Source of the DNA: Balanoglossus misakiensis
Lineage: Eukaryota > Hemichordata
Reading direction: 5' to 3'
Assembly: GCA_040954595.2 (NCBI GenBank)
Contig: CM082577.2
Coordinates: 11,904,001 to 11,968,000 of the forward strand
Length of the DNA stretch: 64,000 nucleotides
Shown here: positions 45,661 to 56,285 of the stretch, piece after piece
Layout of the letters: the number at the start of each line of letters is the position of its first letter
Numbering within the stretch: position 1 is the first letter of the stretch
Translations under genes and position numbers: made by a program
Notes under the pieces: model-generated
Seen by the model: only the letters and a program-made list of their open reading frames with translations
The model's database searches: none
What the model was told of the DNA's origin: nothing

Positions 45661-45939
45661 AAAAATAAATCAGAGTTGATGTTATGAAGATATTGTGGTA
45701 AGTGTTTTCTTTTGATTGGCATCTACACAAGCTGTCCCTGTGGCATTTATGAATATGTACATGCCAAAGTCAGATGAGAACATCTGCTGAATCAATGTAC
45801 GGAAGTATGTGTCATTGCAAGCTTAAGACCAGAATGCAAGTAACGTATGTAGAAATCTTTCTAGAGGTCGGGCTGGGTGGGGTGGGGCCTGGGGAGGGGA
45901 GGGGAGGGGCCGGGCAGGGCCAAGGAAAGGAATAGGAGC

Positions 45940-46180
45940 AGAATGTTGCGGCACATACGCCGCAAAAACCCCTTTGATCAATTTTGCGGCACATACGCCG
46001 CAAAACCCCTGTTTTGGCATACGTGCCGCATATGTGCCACAAAGTTGCGGTATGTTTACCACAACAGTTCGCCGCAACAGCTCATTTGCATGCAAAAATA
46101 TGCATTAGCCGCGCATGCGCCACAAACAGCTGCGGTATATGTGCCGCAAAGTTGTGGTAAGTTTACCACAACTGTGCGCC
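45940..46180. repeat. Cluster of GCGGCACATACGCCGC-type palindromes
   Basis: TTGCGGCACATACGCCGCAA occurs twice (about 45,947 and 45,984). Diverged versions follow: GTGCCGCATATGTGCCAC, GCGGTATGTTTACCACAAC and GCGGTATATGTGCCGCAA. A TTTACCACAACNGTNCGCC motif appears twice. A GGGGAGGGG tract precedes it. Not coding. Confidence 0.7.
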
Positions 46181-46434
46181 AGAAGCCTTATTTTTTCGTA
46201 AGGGCACTGTCAGATATGAAGAGTTTATCAGATAGGTTGTCTGTTGTCATCCTTCTGTCAATTTGTTTGTACATTATCAACTAGTCATACATTTTGTACA
46301 GTTTATTGAAAATATGAACTGAAAAAGATGTTGGTTGAATTATTGAAAGTCAAGAATAACTTGTCTGAATGTTTTGATGTAATAGTCAATGACTTAATAA
46401 GGCTGTCTAATATCAATATGTACTTCCTCAACAG

Positions 46435-46735
46435 ACTACAAAGCACACAAACAGAACCAAGCCTGGTGAGCTAAGATATGCCGGAAAGTACAGCAAAAGA
46501 TCACAGCGGTTGACTGAAGTGCCAGTCAAGAAGAAAAAGACGCACTCATATCTGCTGATCCTCACTGCTGTTGTCTTGAATAAGAGGACTGATCCCAAGG
46601 AGATTACACAGCCAACCGTTCTCTTCGAAGATGACCCACGTCATATGTCATAACGCTCCATGTATTGCACCTGTTCCTCCTATGCAAAAATGTGTCATAG
46701 TCAATGAACAAATATCGAGATTTCAAAATAATTGA
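46435..46735 (+). pseudogene. C-terminal exon of the transposase-like gene
   Basis: The acceptor (TCCTCAACAG|ACTACAAAG) opens a frame reading GKYSKRSQRLTEVPVKKKK, then THSYLLILTAVVL, then PTVLFEDDPRHMS and a stop at 46,651. One base shift away the next frame continues NAPCIAPVPP and EQISRF. YSKR...W-like, DDPR and IAPVPP close the unnamed family found at 40.2-43.4 kb. A frameshift therefore lies at about 46,650. The BEN gene separates this exon from the core. Confidence 0.45.
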
Positions 46736-46739
46736 ACCA

Positions 46740-47110
46740 ACATAAGCAAGCTGATTCAAATTTTGTAGGCAAGTCCTTCACCGTGATTGAAGTAATACAT
46801 TGTAAAATGTGTGTGAAACTGTACATTTGTATTTAGGGCTAATTTTTGCCATTTTCGTCAAAAATTGTTTTCTCTGAAACAGCTTGTCTGATTGCTTGAA
46901 CTCGGTAGCCATATTCCTTGTGCTGATTGATATAAATATTGTACAGTTTTGATGATATTTGTACATTTGTGCTTGTCATGTTAGTGTTTGTATGGACAAT
47001 TTTTGCCATTTTGGGTCCAAGATCAACTACTGTTGAACTGCTTGTCAGATTGCCATGACACTTCAAGGCATTTTGCACGTTCATTATTTTACATGTCCAT
47101 ATTTATATAT
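46740..47110 (+). repeat. Copy of the AAACCGCTTG dispersed repeat
   Basis: Contains two or three units with GCCATTTTCGTCAAAAATTG, CTCTGAAACAGCTTGTCTG, TTGTGCTGATTGATATAAAT and GTACAGTTTTGATGATATTTG. Same family as at 24.3 and 39.6 kb. Confidence 0.6.
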
Positions 47111-48390
47111 GGTTAGGTCATGTACACTTGCCAATTTCATGTTATTTTTTATTCCAGTGTACGCCCGTTTCTGGGTAATCCCTAATGGGACTAAACTTTT
47201 CCTTCACTCTGTTTTTTTTGGGTTGCAAAATTACTCTACATATTTGTTCAAAGCTGGCACTTCCGGCCTCCTGTTCGCCATGTTTCCATATTGGTCAAAA
47301 AGTATATTTCTTAATGATTAATACATGTACAACTCCAACTATATCCGATACACCACATGTATGTGGGAATTCTGATGAAATGGAAGCAGTGTCTTTGATG
47401 CCAAGTTTTAAATTTACAACTTTGCTAAACAGGTAACTTTTGTTGAAAAAGTAGATTGTCTTTCCAATGTGTACAAAAGTATTCTGATAGGCGCAACACT
47501 CCAGTGTGGTATTTTCTCTCAAGTGATGTATATATATTCCCAGATATGAAGTTTAACAATAAACCATATTTTTTTTATCTCATTAGTTTTCTCAGTGTTT
47601 TCATCATGGATCGCAAAAGTTAGATGCAATGGGACGGCCAAAATATCAAGTTGACTGACAAAAATGTATAACAATGCAGTGAACACAGACATAAATGACA
47701 TGATTTTATTGAATGAATTTCCTTAATTCTGGATAAAGAAAAATGAGATACATGTTGTTGTTCTGAAAAATTGAGTTCACATCTGTTTTTTTACAGTCAA
47801 CAACATGGCACAGTAAAAGTACATTTCAAACTTGAATTCAATAAAACCAGAACAATATTTGTTACAGTTTGATCTTGTTTATATCACATTATCTACAATT
47901 TAACAAAAATGGCTCTGCATGTTGATAAGCAGTAATAAGCTTGCAACCAACCACTCTCTGTATTTGAAGATAGATATTGCAGTATTGATGTAAGCAACAG
48001 TTTTGAATGTGGCATTGTGTTTATGTGAAACTTAGAATTATATGATATTTAATGGTTGTATCAAATCCAGTTTTCTAAAACATCAGACAACTCTGTCTCA
48101 GAATGTAATTTGTCAAAAAGTATATAAATTATCTAAAATGAAATTAATACTTGTTGGATGTGGATAATGATCACTTGCCATTAACTTTATAAAATCGTCA
48201 AATTTGAACTTCATTGAAATTATTATCGTCAAGCTATATTATGAAAGACTTGGACCACATTTTATGAAAGAATGAGATTTTAATTCCCCCCGAGAGTCCC
48301 GAAATCCTGTATGTACCATCTCCAGAAGGAAATGTATCCCTTATCATCCACACCACACAAGATGGGCACACGACACGGTTACCACCCCTA
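47111..48390. other. No gene recognised
   Basis: AT-rich with only short motif-free frames. A short piece matching the helicase first exon (ATGTACCATCTCCAGAAGGA) occurs near 48,313, a stray fragment of the downstream duplication. Confidence 0.5.
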
Positions 48391-48407
48391 CTTTATACAC
48401 TATGAAA

Positions 48408-49533
48408 TTATTCTGTCTGATTTATAATTATTCTCCATATCTCTGAAGCAACACTATAATCAAACAAATATTCTGACAGAAGATCCTCCTCAGAATGGAC
48501 GTAGTGTAAATTTCGCACAATATCTGAAATAGTGATGTCAGTTAATCCAGTCATAACAATAGCTGTTACCAGCCCTTCAGTGACTGATTGTCTATATGAT
48601 AAAATATCATTCTTAATAGGACTTCTGTCTTCTTCGGAAATGTCCTTGACAATTCTTTCACTATCCAGAGCAGCAGCCAGCAGTTCATTATCTGTCACTC
48701 TCTCAGGACCTGGGTTTGGTGGACACTGACCACATGTACATGAAAGCTTACATATGTCACAACAGTAATGCATTATAGCTGGTTTCTCTACATTAATGTC
48801 CTCGATATGTCCATAATGTTCAAGGAGTATTTTCCGACAACATATGGCCTCAGACTTACAGTACTTTCTCATAGCTACATCAGTGGCAGTAGCACTAATG
48901 TCAATGGGGTGGTAATATACAGTGGAATATGATTGCTGACCGTTCCTTCCAGCCCTGCCTGCTTCCTGTGTGAAGCCTTCAAATGTTCTGAATGCTCCCC
49001 AGTGGATAATCATGAATAAATCCGGTGCATCAACGCCCATACCAAATGCTACTGTGGCAATCACAACGCGCAATTTACACAAAGGGTCACTGAAAGCCGT
49101 CTCTATGTATATCTTGTTTTTGACAGGCGTTGAGTGATGGTACATGGCAAACAGAGAATTTCTGATACCTGGTGAACCAGTCCAAGCCTCATCACTAAGC
49201 TCATCCTGAAAATATTTGTACAGACTGCCACATGCTTTTATGCTCCTGCAATATATAATGTACTTATGGCATTCTTGTTTAGTGGTTCTGAGCTCTTCAA
49301 CCAGCCAGAAAAAAGTGTCTGCAATATACAATGGTGCTTTGAAAGCCTGGTAAAATATATTTCTGCGGTCCAGGCTTGTGGTGACCACTTCACACTTTCC
49401 CATGCAGAGTATCTTAGTAACATCCCACTGCATTTCGGGTGTTGCTGTTGCAGTCAGTGCTGCCATACTTGCTTTTGGCAGGATACTCCTTAATTCACCA
49501 ATTCTGGCATATTCTTGTCTGAAGGCTTTACCC
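48408..49533 (-). pseudogene. RecQ-like helicase copy A, exon 3 (motifs III-VI, zinc domain)
   Basis: From the acceptor (TTGTTGCAG|GGGTAAAGCC) this 1,126-base exon is open. It carries motif III (ALTATATP), motif IV region (KYIIYCRS), motif V (VIATVAFGMGVDAPD) and motif VI (TQEAGRAGRNGQQ), then a Cys cluster (YCCDICKLSCTCGQC) as in the RecQ zinc-binding subdomain. It ends with a winged-helix-like tail. It differs from copy B by an 11-codon versus 3-codon stretch after CGQC, and by GKAFRQEY where B has GKDFRQEY. The exon itself is intact. The gene is judged damaged because of exon 1. Confidence 0.75.
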
Positions 49534-49794
49534 CTGCAACAAAGCAATTGCATATTTAGTGATATAATACACAGTGACTTTATTTGACTGTGTCCTTCAA
49601 CACTTGTACACAGTAGTGGGTAGCTTGAAATGTGGCCAAGTGTAAACAAAGTTTTGTTACTATCTTTTCAAAAAGATCCATAAAAGTAATCACTGCTTGT
49701 AACTTTACTTTTTTTAAGAAAAAAACATCATGACAAGCAATACTACCATGATACATAAAAATACATTGTACCCTAATGTTTGCATAAGACTCAC

Positions 49795-49930
49795 CATTGA
49801 ACAACCCAATGAGCTTCATCAACAACAATACAACGAATTCCATCCTGGTACACAGGTTGAATAAGTGTGTCTCGCCAATCTCCACTGAACAGTGCCTCGG
49901 GACTAAGTAGCATGATAGCATTATCTGCAT
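49795..49930 (-). pseudogene. RecQ-like helicase copy A, exon 2 (DEAH box)
   Basis: The 136-base exon (TTTTGACAG|ATGCAG to CAATG|GTGAGT) encodes AIMLLSPEALFSGDW and IRCIVVDEAHWVVQW. RecQ helicases usually have DEAHC at this point, so the Cys-to-Trp change is one of several departures in copy A. Confidence 0.75.
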
Positions 49931-50209
49931 CTGTCAAAATATATATGAAATCATACAAATGTACAATAAAATCATACAATATGGGTGTATTATCAAGCAG
50001 GCTAGAAGTTAAATTGATATAATTCTAAGGTGTCTTTACTTCTTTAGTTACATCAAAGTTGTCTATGATGTTGAATGAAGTTTTATTGGTATATCTGAAA
50101 GACTGGATACATGTATTATACATTACACAAAGCACAATGTCTTTTAAACAGTAAAAAAAGTATGTACACAGAAATATTGCATGTTATTAAAGAAACAATT
50201 AAAACAAAC

Positions 50210-50588
50210 CTGGTTTACACTGTTGATTCAGGTGGACAGCTTTCACTCCCATTCGGTTTAATCTTTCTACTTGATCAATGGTGATATAACTATGACTCTA
50301 TTGCCTGTGGTACCATGGTAACAGTCAAAAACACAGGGTAGCAGTGCATACACCAATGTTTTTCCGTAACCGGTTGGCAGTATGCCGAAGACATCTCTAC
50401 CTAGTACGAGAGTTTGCAGACATTCAACCTGTCTTGTCTTTTAAAAACAATGCAGAAAAAAAACGTAACTGTATATATGTACCATCTCCAGAAGGATCAA
50501 AGTTGGGGTTTATCTGCTTCAACAGCGTCGCTAAGCGACCACGTTTACCAGTCATTACGCTTGCATCATCAGATACAAATCCAGACAT
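50210..50588 (-). pseudogene. RecQ-like helicase copy A, exon 1 (two indels)
   Basis: Compared with copy B (53,499-53,106), this exon has a one-base insertion near 50,430 (before the Walker A coding region) and a 16-base deletion near 50,277 (in the ISPLISLMADQ segment), flanked by an ATCA microhomology. The net change is minus 15, so the frame is restored by the second event, but the roughly 50 codons between them, including Walker A, are read out of frame. The copy should therefore not make an active ATPase. Confidence 0.7.
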
Positions 50589-50789
50589 CTTTTCTATTTC
50601 TAGATTGTATGGTAATCCATGAATTTCTCCAGAAGCAGCTTTAGCATTGCTTCTGCTCTGGCAGAGTCTGCATCTTTAAGGACAATCTTAACAAACAGAA
50701 ATGTTGTTTCAGCAGAAGAATTCAGCATTGAAGAACTGAATAAAACAAACAAATTGGTAGTAACTGAAATGTCATTGACATCATCACAC

Positions 50790-51050
50790 ATCACACATCA
50801 CACCATAGCATTTTTACTTGACGAAGCTTTTCCAACAATGACTTGTTCACTTCTTCCCCTATATATACATGGTCGAGACAACTATTCGAAGCTGGACGTG
50901 ATATATACCATTGACTAATTTTGCCATGTTAAAAGACAACAATGATTGAGGTACAAAATGTTTAGAAGCCTGGGCAGATAAGAGGTCAATATTGAAATCA
51001 CCACACACAATCAATTCATTGCTTTCAATGTCAAGATAACCATTCTCAAT
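50790..51050 (-). pseudogene. LINE-type endonuclease (EEP) fragment, copy A
   Basis: The minus-strand reading gives GDFNIDLLSAQASKHF (about 51,003 down) followed by LLSFNMAKLVNGI and YIGEEVNKSLLEKL. GDFNID is the catalytic Asn/Asp motif of exonuclease-endonuclease-phosphatase domains in non-LTR retrotransposons. Only the C-terminal part is left. It is the partner of the fragment upstream of copy B. Confidence 0.6.
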
Positions 51051-51325
51051 GTTTTGTATAATAGAATTTTGCTATGAGGAGATATTGAGAATTTCAAAAA
51101 TTCCAACCTATTTTATTGTATAACCTTAAAATTTGTGTAAATCTGATCTGCTACAAGGAAAATTGGGAATAAAACAAGAAAAGAAACATTTCAAAAAGCA
51201 AAGTCGTACACTACGTATAGGTGTCAGCTACAGTATGCATGGTCACCCAACTTTGTCCTCATGATTCAACAGCAATGTGAAGAATTGTATTGCAGGTAGT
51301 GAGAACTACTTTATACACTATGAAA

Positions 51326-52427
51326 TTATTCTGTTTGATTTATAATGATTCTCCATATCTCTGAAGCAACACTATAATCAAACAAATATTCTGATAGAAG
51401 ATCCTCCTCAGAATGGACGTAGTGTAAATTTCGCACAATATCTGAAATGGTGATGTCAGTTAATCCAGTCATAACAATAGCTGTTACCAGCCCTTCAGTG
51501 ACTGATTGTCTATATGATAAAATATCATTCTTAATAGCACTTCTGTCTTCTTCGGAAATGTCCTTGACAATTCTTTCACTATCCAGAGCAGCAGCCAGCA
51601 GTTCATCATCTGAACACTGACCACATGTACATGAAAGCTTACATATGTCACAACAGTAATACATTATAGCTGGTTTCTCTACATTAATGTCCTGGATATG
51701 TCCATAATGTTCAAGGAGTATTTTCCGACGACAAATGGCCTCAGACTTACAGTACTTTCTCATAGCTACATCAGTGGCAGCAGCACTAATGTCAATGGGG
51801 TGGTAATATACTGTGGAATATGATTGCTGACCGTTCCTTCCAGCCCTGCCTGCTTCCTGTGTGGAGCCTTCAAATGTTCTGGATGCTCCCCAGTGGATAA
51901 TCATGAATAAATCTGGTGCATCAACGCCCATACCAAATGCTACTGTGGCAATCACAACGCGCAATTTACACAAAGGGTCACTGAAAGCCGTCTCTATGTA
52001 TATCTTGTTTTTGACAGGCGTTGAGTGATGGTACATGGCAAACAGAGAATTTCTGATACCTGGTGAACCAGTCCAAGCCTCATCACTAAGCTCATCCTGA
52101 AAATATTTGTACAGACTGCCACATGCTTTATTTATGCTCCTGCAATATATAATGTACTTATGGCATTCTTGTTTAGTGGTTCTGAGCTCTTCAACCAGCC
52201 AGAAAAAAGTGTCTGCAATATACAATGGTGCTTTGAAAGCCTGGTAAAATATATTTCTGCGGTCCAGGCTTGTGGTGACCACTTCACACTTTTCCATGCA
52301 AAGTATCTTAGTAACATCCCGCTGCATTTTGGGTGTTGCTGTTGCAGTCAGTGCTGCCATACTTGCTTTTGGCAGGATACTCCTTAATTCACCAATTCTG
52401 GCATATTCTTGTCTGAAGTCTTTACCC
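51326..52427 (-). CDS. RecQ-like helicase copy B, exon 3
   Basis: Third and last coding exon of an open helicase gene (53,499-53,106, 52,830-52,695, 52,427-51,326; phases 1 and 2 agree at the junctions). It holds GKDFRQEY (the conserved segment after the DEAH box), TATATP, YCRS, ATVAFGMGVDAPD, QEAGRAGRNGQQ and the Cys cluster YCCDICKLSCTCGQC. Together the exons give about 543 residues with all superfamily 2 motifs in order, so this copy could encode a 3'-5' DNA helicase. RecQ cellular genes are usually single-copy and longer. The tandem duplication and the transposon debris beside it suggest a mobile or amplified lineage. Confidence 0.75.
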
Positions 52428-52694
52428 CTGCAACAAAGCAATTGCATATTTAGTGATATAATACACAGTGACTTTATTTGACTGTGTCCTTCAACACTTG
52501 TACACAGTACTGGGTAGCTTGAAATGTGGCCAAGTGTAAACATAGTTTTGTGTTACTATCTTTTCAAAAAGATCCATAAAAGTAATCACTGCTTGTAACT
52601 TTACCTTTTTTAAGAAAAAAAACATTATCATGACAAGCAATACTACCATGATACATAAAAATACATTGTACCCTAATGTTTGCATAAGACTCAC

Positions 52695-52830
52695 CATTGA
52701 ACAACGCAATGAGCTTCATCAACAACAATACAACGAATTCCATCCTGGTACACAGGTTGAATAAGTGTGTCTCGCCAATCTCCACTGAAAAGTGCCTCGG
52801 GACTAAGTAGCATGATAGCATTATCTGCAT
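52695..52830 (-). CDS. RecQ-like helicase copy B, exon 2 (DEAH box)
   Basis: The exon is bounded by TTTTGACAG|ATG and CAATG|GTGAGT. It encodes LLSPEALFSGDW and VVDEAHCVVQW, the typical RecQ form of motif II with its Cys kept. The first base pair completes a Gly/Asp-type codon with exon 1 (phase 1), and the last two bases complete Trp with exon 3. Confidence 0.8.
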
Positions 52831-53105
52831 CTGTCAAAATATATATGAAATCATACAATCATACAAATGTACAATAAAATCATACAATATGGGTGTATTA
52901 TCAAGCAGGCTAGAAGTTAAATTGATATAAGTGTCTTTACTTCTTTAGTTACATCAAAGTTGTCTATGATGTTGAATTAAGTTTTATTGGTATATCTGAA
53001 AGACTGGATACATGTATTATACATTACACAAAGCACAATGTCTTTTAAACAGTAAAAAAGTATGTACACAGAGATATTGCATGTTAAGAAACAATTAAAA
53101 CAAAC

Positions 53106-53499
53106 CTGGTTTACACTGTTGATTCAGGTGGACAGCTTTCACTCCCATTCGGTTTAACGTTTCTACTTGATCAGCCATCAATGATATCAATGGTGATATA
53201 ACAATGACTCTATTGCATGTGGTACCATGGTAACAGTCAAAAACACAGGGTAGCAGTGCATACACCAATGTTTTTCCGTAACCGGTTGGCAGTATGCCGA
53301 AGACATCTCTACCTAGTACGAGATTTTGCAGACATTCAACCTGTTTGTCTTTTAAAAACAATGCAGAAAAAAAACGTAACTGTATATATGTACCATCTCC
53401 AGAAGGATCAAAGTTGGGGTTTATCTGCTTCAACAGCATCGCTAAGCGACCACGTTTACCAGTCATTACGCTTGCATCATCAGATACAAATCCAGACAT
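53106..53499 (-). CDS. RecQ-like helicase copy B, exon 1 (Walker A)
   Basis: The ATG at 53,499 is the first in the frame used here, though the frame stays open upstream (IHGLPYNLEIEK), so an earlier exon or start is possible. The exon encodes a pre-core segment, then LKDKQVECLQNLVLGRD (Q-motif equivalent), GILPTGYGKT (Walker A, about residues 69-77) and VISPLISLMADQVETL (motif Ia), ending CCAG|GTTTGT. It has neither of the indels present in copy A. Confidence 0.75.
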
Positions 53500-53695
53500 C
53501 TTTTCTATTTCTAGATTGTATGGTAATCCATGAATTTCTCCAGAAGCAGCTTTAGCATTGCTTCTGCACTGGCAGAGTCTGCATCTTTAAGCACATTCTT
53601 AACAAACAGAAATGTTGTTTCAGCAGAAGAATTCAGCATTGAAGAACTGAATAAAACAAACAAATTGTTCAGTAACTGAAATGTCATTGACATCA

Positions 53696-54259
53696 TCACA
53701 CATCACACCATAGCATTTTTACTTGACGAAGCTTTTCCAACAATGACTTGTTCACTTCTTCCCCAATATATACCAGGTCAAGACAACCATTCAAAGCTGG
53801 ACGTGTTATACCGTTGACTACTTGGGCCATGTTAAAAGACAACAATGATTGGTGTAGGCCTACAAAATGTTTAGAAGCCTGGGCAGATAAGAGGTAAATA
53901 TTGAAATCACCACACACAATCAATTCATTGCCTTCAAGATAGCCATTCTCAATGTTTTGTATATAATAGCAACATCAACATCTCTGGGGGAGCTAGGTGG
54001 ACGATAAACTCAAGTTAACATGATTGTATCCACATATAAATTTCCAAATGTTCGTTATCCAAATCATAACGTCTAACAAAATGTCTATATTGGTATCAAT
54101 ATATGTGACAAGACCACCACCAGACTTCATAAATCGGTCTTTACGTTCAAAATTATAATTATCAAGTACAAATTCAGAGTTAGAAAAGTCCTCTGACAAA
54201 AAACTTTCAACGTTACAAAGGACATCGTCATCGATAGAAAAGTAAAAGAGTGTATTCAT
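53696..54259 (-). pseudogene. LINE-type endonuclease (EEP) fragment, copy B
   Basis: Two minus-strand frames belong to one endonuclease. The first (54,259-53,993) reads CNVESFLSEDFSNSEF and NFERKDRFMKSGGGLVTYI, the N-terminal half with the xxExxL metal site. The second (53,923-53,696) reads CGDFNIYLLSAQASKHF, where copy A still has GDFNID. Frame breaks lie between them. No reverse transcriptase follows; instead the helicase gene starts about 200 bases downstream. It is either a chance neighbour or an amplified unit. Confidence 0.65.
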
Positions 54260-54435
54260 TTTTCTGTATGCTCTTTGAAGCCTCCTCTGCGTAGTGTTTC
54301 CACAGTAGCAACAGCGATTGGTAATTTCTTGGTGTTGCTGGTGACAAGAGGAACATCGATATAGCAGTGTGGCAAGTGGCTGGTGGTTTTTGAGCTTGCA
54401 TTTTGCGTTCCACCAAACACGAAATGCTTCAGTCT

Positions 54436-54793
54436 ACATCAGTTACATAATATATGTAGTGAAGACAACTATTCGAAGGTGATTTCGCACAGGTCTTCAA
54501 AAAACGGCATTGATTTTCGCGCCCGAGCGCTTCTGTTATTGTTGTCCATAACCTCCTTGAATTTCGCTTTGAGGCTTTTGATTTTTCTATGGCACTGTTC
54601 GGCGCTCCTTTTCAGCCCTGTTGCCTTTTCGGAGATAGGTCTGTAGTTCTATAGGGGCCTACACTGGGCTGTCTCTCGACGTGCCGTCCATCATTTTTAG
54701 TACTCTTTCGTCACACCAGACGGCCAGCAAAATCTTTACTTCGTCGTCTGTCCAGTTGTTTCCGCGTGCGGAAAGTTAATACGTCTGCCATGC
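54436..54793 (-). pseudogene. Myb/SANT-like DNA-binding domain fragment
   Basis: The minus-strand reading gives NNWTDDEVKILLAVWCDERV (first helix with its two Trp), a stop about 15 codons later, and in another frame LKRSAEQCHRKIKSLKAKF and ARARKSMPFFEDLCEI. This is the trihelix Myb/SANT-like pattern (W...E...L..W, R.A.QC..KIK.LK..F, F...L) that accompanies Harbinger-type transposons and many host factors. The in-frame stop and shift mark it as broken, or two exons whose junction I cannot place. Confidence 0.6.
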
Positions 54794-55124
54794 TGGACTT
54801 CTCAATTCATAGTTCCACCCTACGGTATAAGCCACGCCCCCCCCCCCCTTGGTTACTGTTGCTACGCCCCACAAGCTTCTTGTCCCTCAAAGCTTGCGGG
54901 ACATTGACCTCCATAGCTCCACAACGTGGATGGGGAAACTAGATTCGTTCAGCGATAGTCTGCGCAACGTTCCTGGCGATATTTCTGTATGCTACCTACC
55001 AGAGTTAAAAAACCTATCCATGAAGTCACAGGAAAAGGGTTTAATTAGGTATAATTCCCCCTTATTTCGAACGAGTGTGCCTGCATCGCGGACGATAGCG
55101 GCCGTATCCCCCCGGGCCGCAGGC

Positions 55125-55314
55125 TATAGGGCAGGTTTGTCTTAACCGCCATCTTGGAAACAAGGTGCGTTGTGGGATAGAATTGGAAGGTTTTGGAGGG
55201 ATAATTGGAGGGTTCATTATGCACATGTGCATAATTACCCCTCCAAAACCCTCCAATTCTATCCCACAACGCACCTTGTTTCCAAGATGGCGGTTAAGAC
55301 AAACCTGCCCTATA
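55125..55314. mobile_element. Near-perfect 190-bp palindromic foldback element
   Basis: Starts TATAGGGCAGGTTTGTC and ends with its reverse complement. The arms match through TTAACCGCCATCTTGGAAAC and GCGTTGTGGGATAGAATTGG to a centre at TGCACATGTGCA. TA at each end is compatible with a TA target duplication (Tc1/mariner-type insertion). No coding capacity. Confidence 0.85.
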
Positions 55315-56202
55315 CTGGGAATGTCGAGTTCGCGACGCAGACACACGAGTGAGGAATACGGGGGAATTATATGTTTATCACATACATAGACCTAGTTTCC
55401 ATGAAATTGAGCTTCTTTGTGAATTTAAAACATTTCAGCGAAAAAAATAGCACTATTTTAAAACGATCGAAAGATCATGTTATGCGGTCGGGGTCACACG
55501 CAAACGGACATACCGCGATCAGCTGTAGCAATGGCTGTAGTAATAACGGGCCTCGAAGGTTAAGTTTATCGTGCTATTTCTGAGTGAAATCAGACGAAAT
55601 ACGAGACACAAGAGGTATCACTTCACCTGAAGATATTTTTGGTAGGTAAATATGGATGAAAGCACTGATAACACAGCGAATTCAGGAAACTACGTGAACG
55701 TTACTTGGATTGACAGCGCGCAGCCCCATTGTTTACAACGCCGGACATTTTATAACGGGTCGAACAACATTGACTTTTCGAATGGAAATTGCAAGCGGCA
55801 TATGAATTTCAAAATTTTCAAACACTTTAGCAATAAAATCATTGTTAAATATTTATATTGAAGACGTTTCAGTTTAAAATCTAAACGCAAACGTTTAATA
55901 TCCACCACCTGAGACACCTCTCTCTCTGCGTTTTTGGCTTCGAAAACGGAACAAAAAATATACTCGATGTTGGGTCAAGGTACCTTTCATCTGATTTACA
56001 CGTCCCCCAGGCGCATCTCTTCACTATTCTGGCCGATATTTTAAAACCATTAAGTTCCTAAAACTGGAAAAAAAACTTCCAGTCTGTCTATCTCTAACTG
56101 AGCGTGTACTGTAGGCTGGGCCACGTTGTTGATTATATGTGGGACTAAACACTCTCAAAGCTGGGTACTCATTTGCATGCATAATTAGGGGTTTTATTTC
56201 AA
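55315..56202. other. No gene recognised
   Basis: Short plus-strand frames (for example 55,652-55,861) have no motif. It may contain the promoter and 5' UTR of the candidate small gene that starts at 56,203. Confidence 0.35.
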
Positions 56203-56285
56203 ATGAAGGACGCCCTCATCTCACTATCGGTGACCGTTAGACGATTTTTCAGCGAAGAAAAAATCGTCAAAATACAGTTAGAAAG
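56203..56285 (+). CDS. Candidate 54-residue protein, exon 1
   Basis: ATG at 56,203 (context CAAATGA, stop seven codons upstream in frame) opens 27 codons plus two bases ending at a consensus donor (GAAAG|GTGAGT). It encodes a basic amphipathic stretch (VTVRRFFSEEKIVKIQLE). Joining to the acceptor at 56,774 keeps the frame. No family is recognised. Confidence 0.35.

Noticed and set aside
45812-46284. Frames on both strands over 45.8-46.3 kb
   Set aside because: They coincide with the GC-rich tract and GCGGC palindrome cluster; repeated motifs give repeated CGTYAAK-like and CRICA-like peptides in all frames.
52132-52481. Plus-strand and alternative minus frames over the helicase exon
   Set aside because: Shadows of the helicase coding frame, repeated in both copies only because the gene is duplicated.
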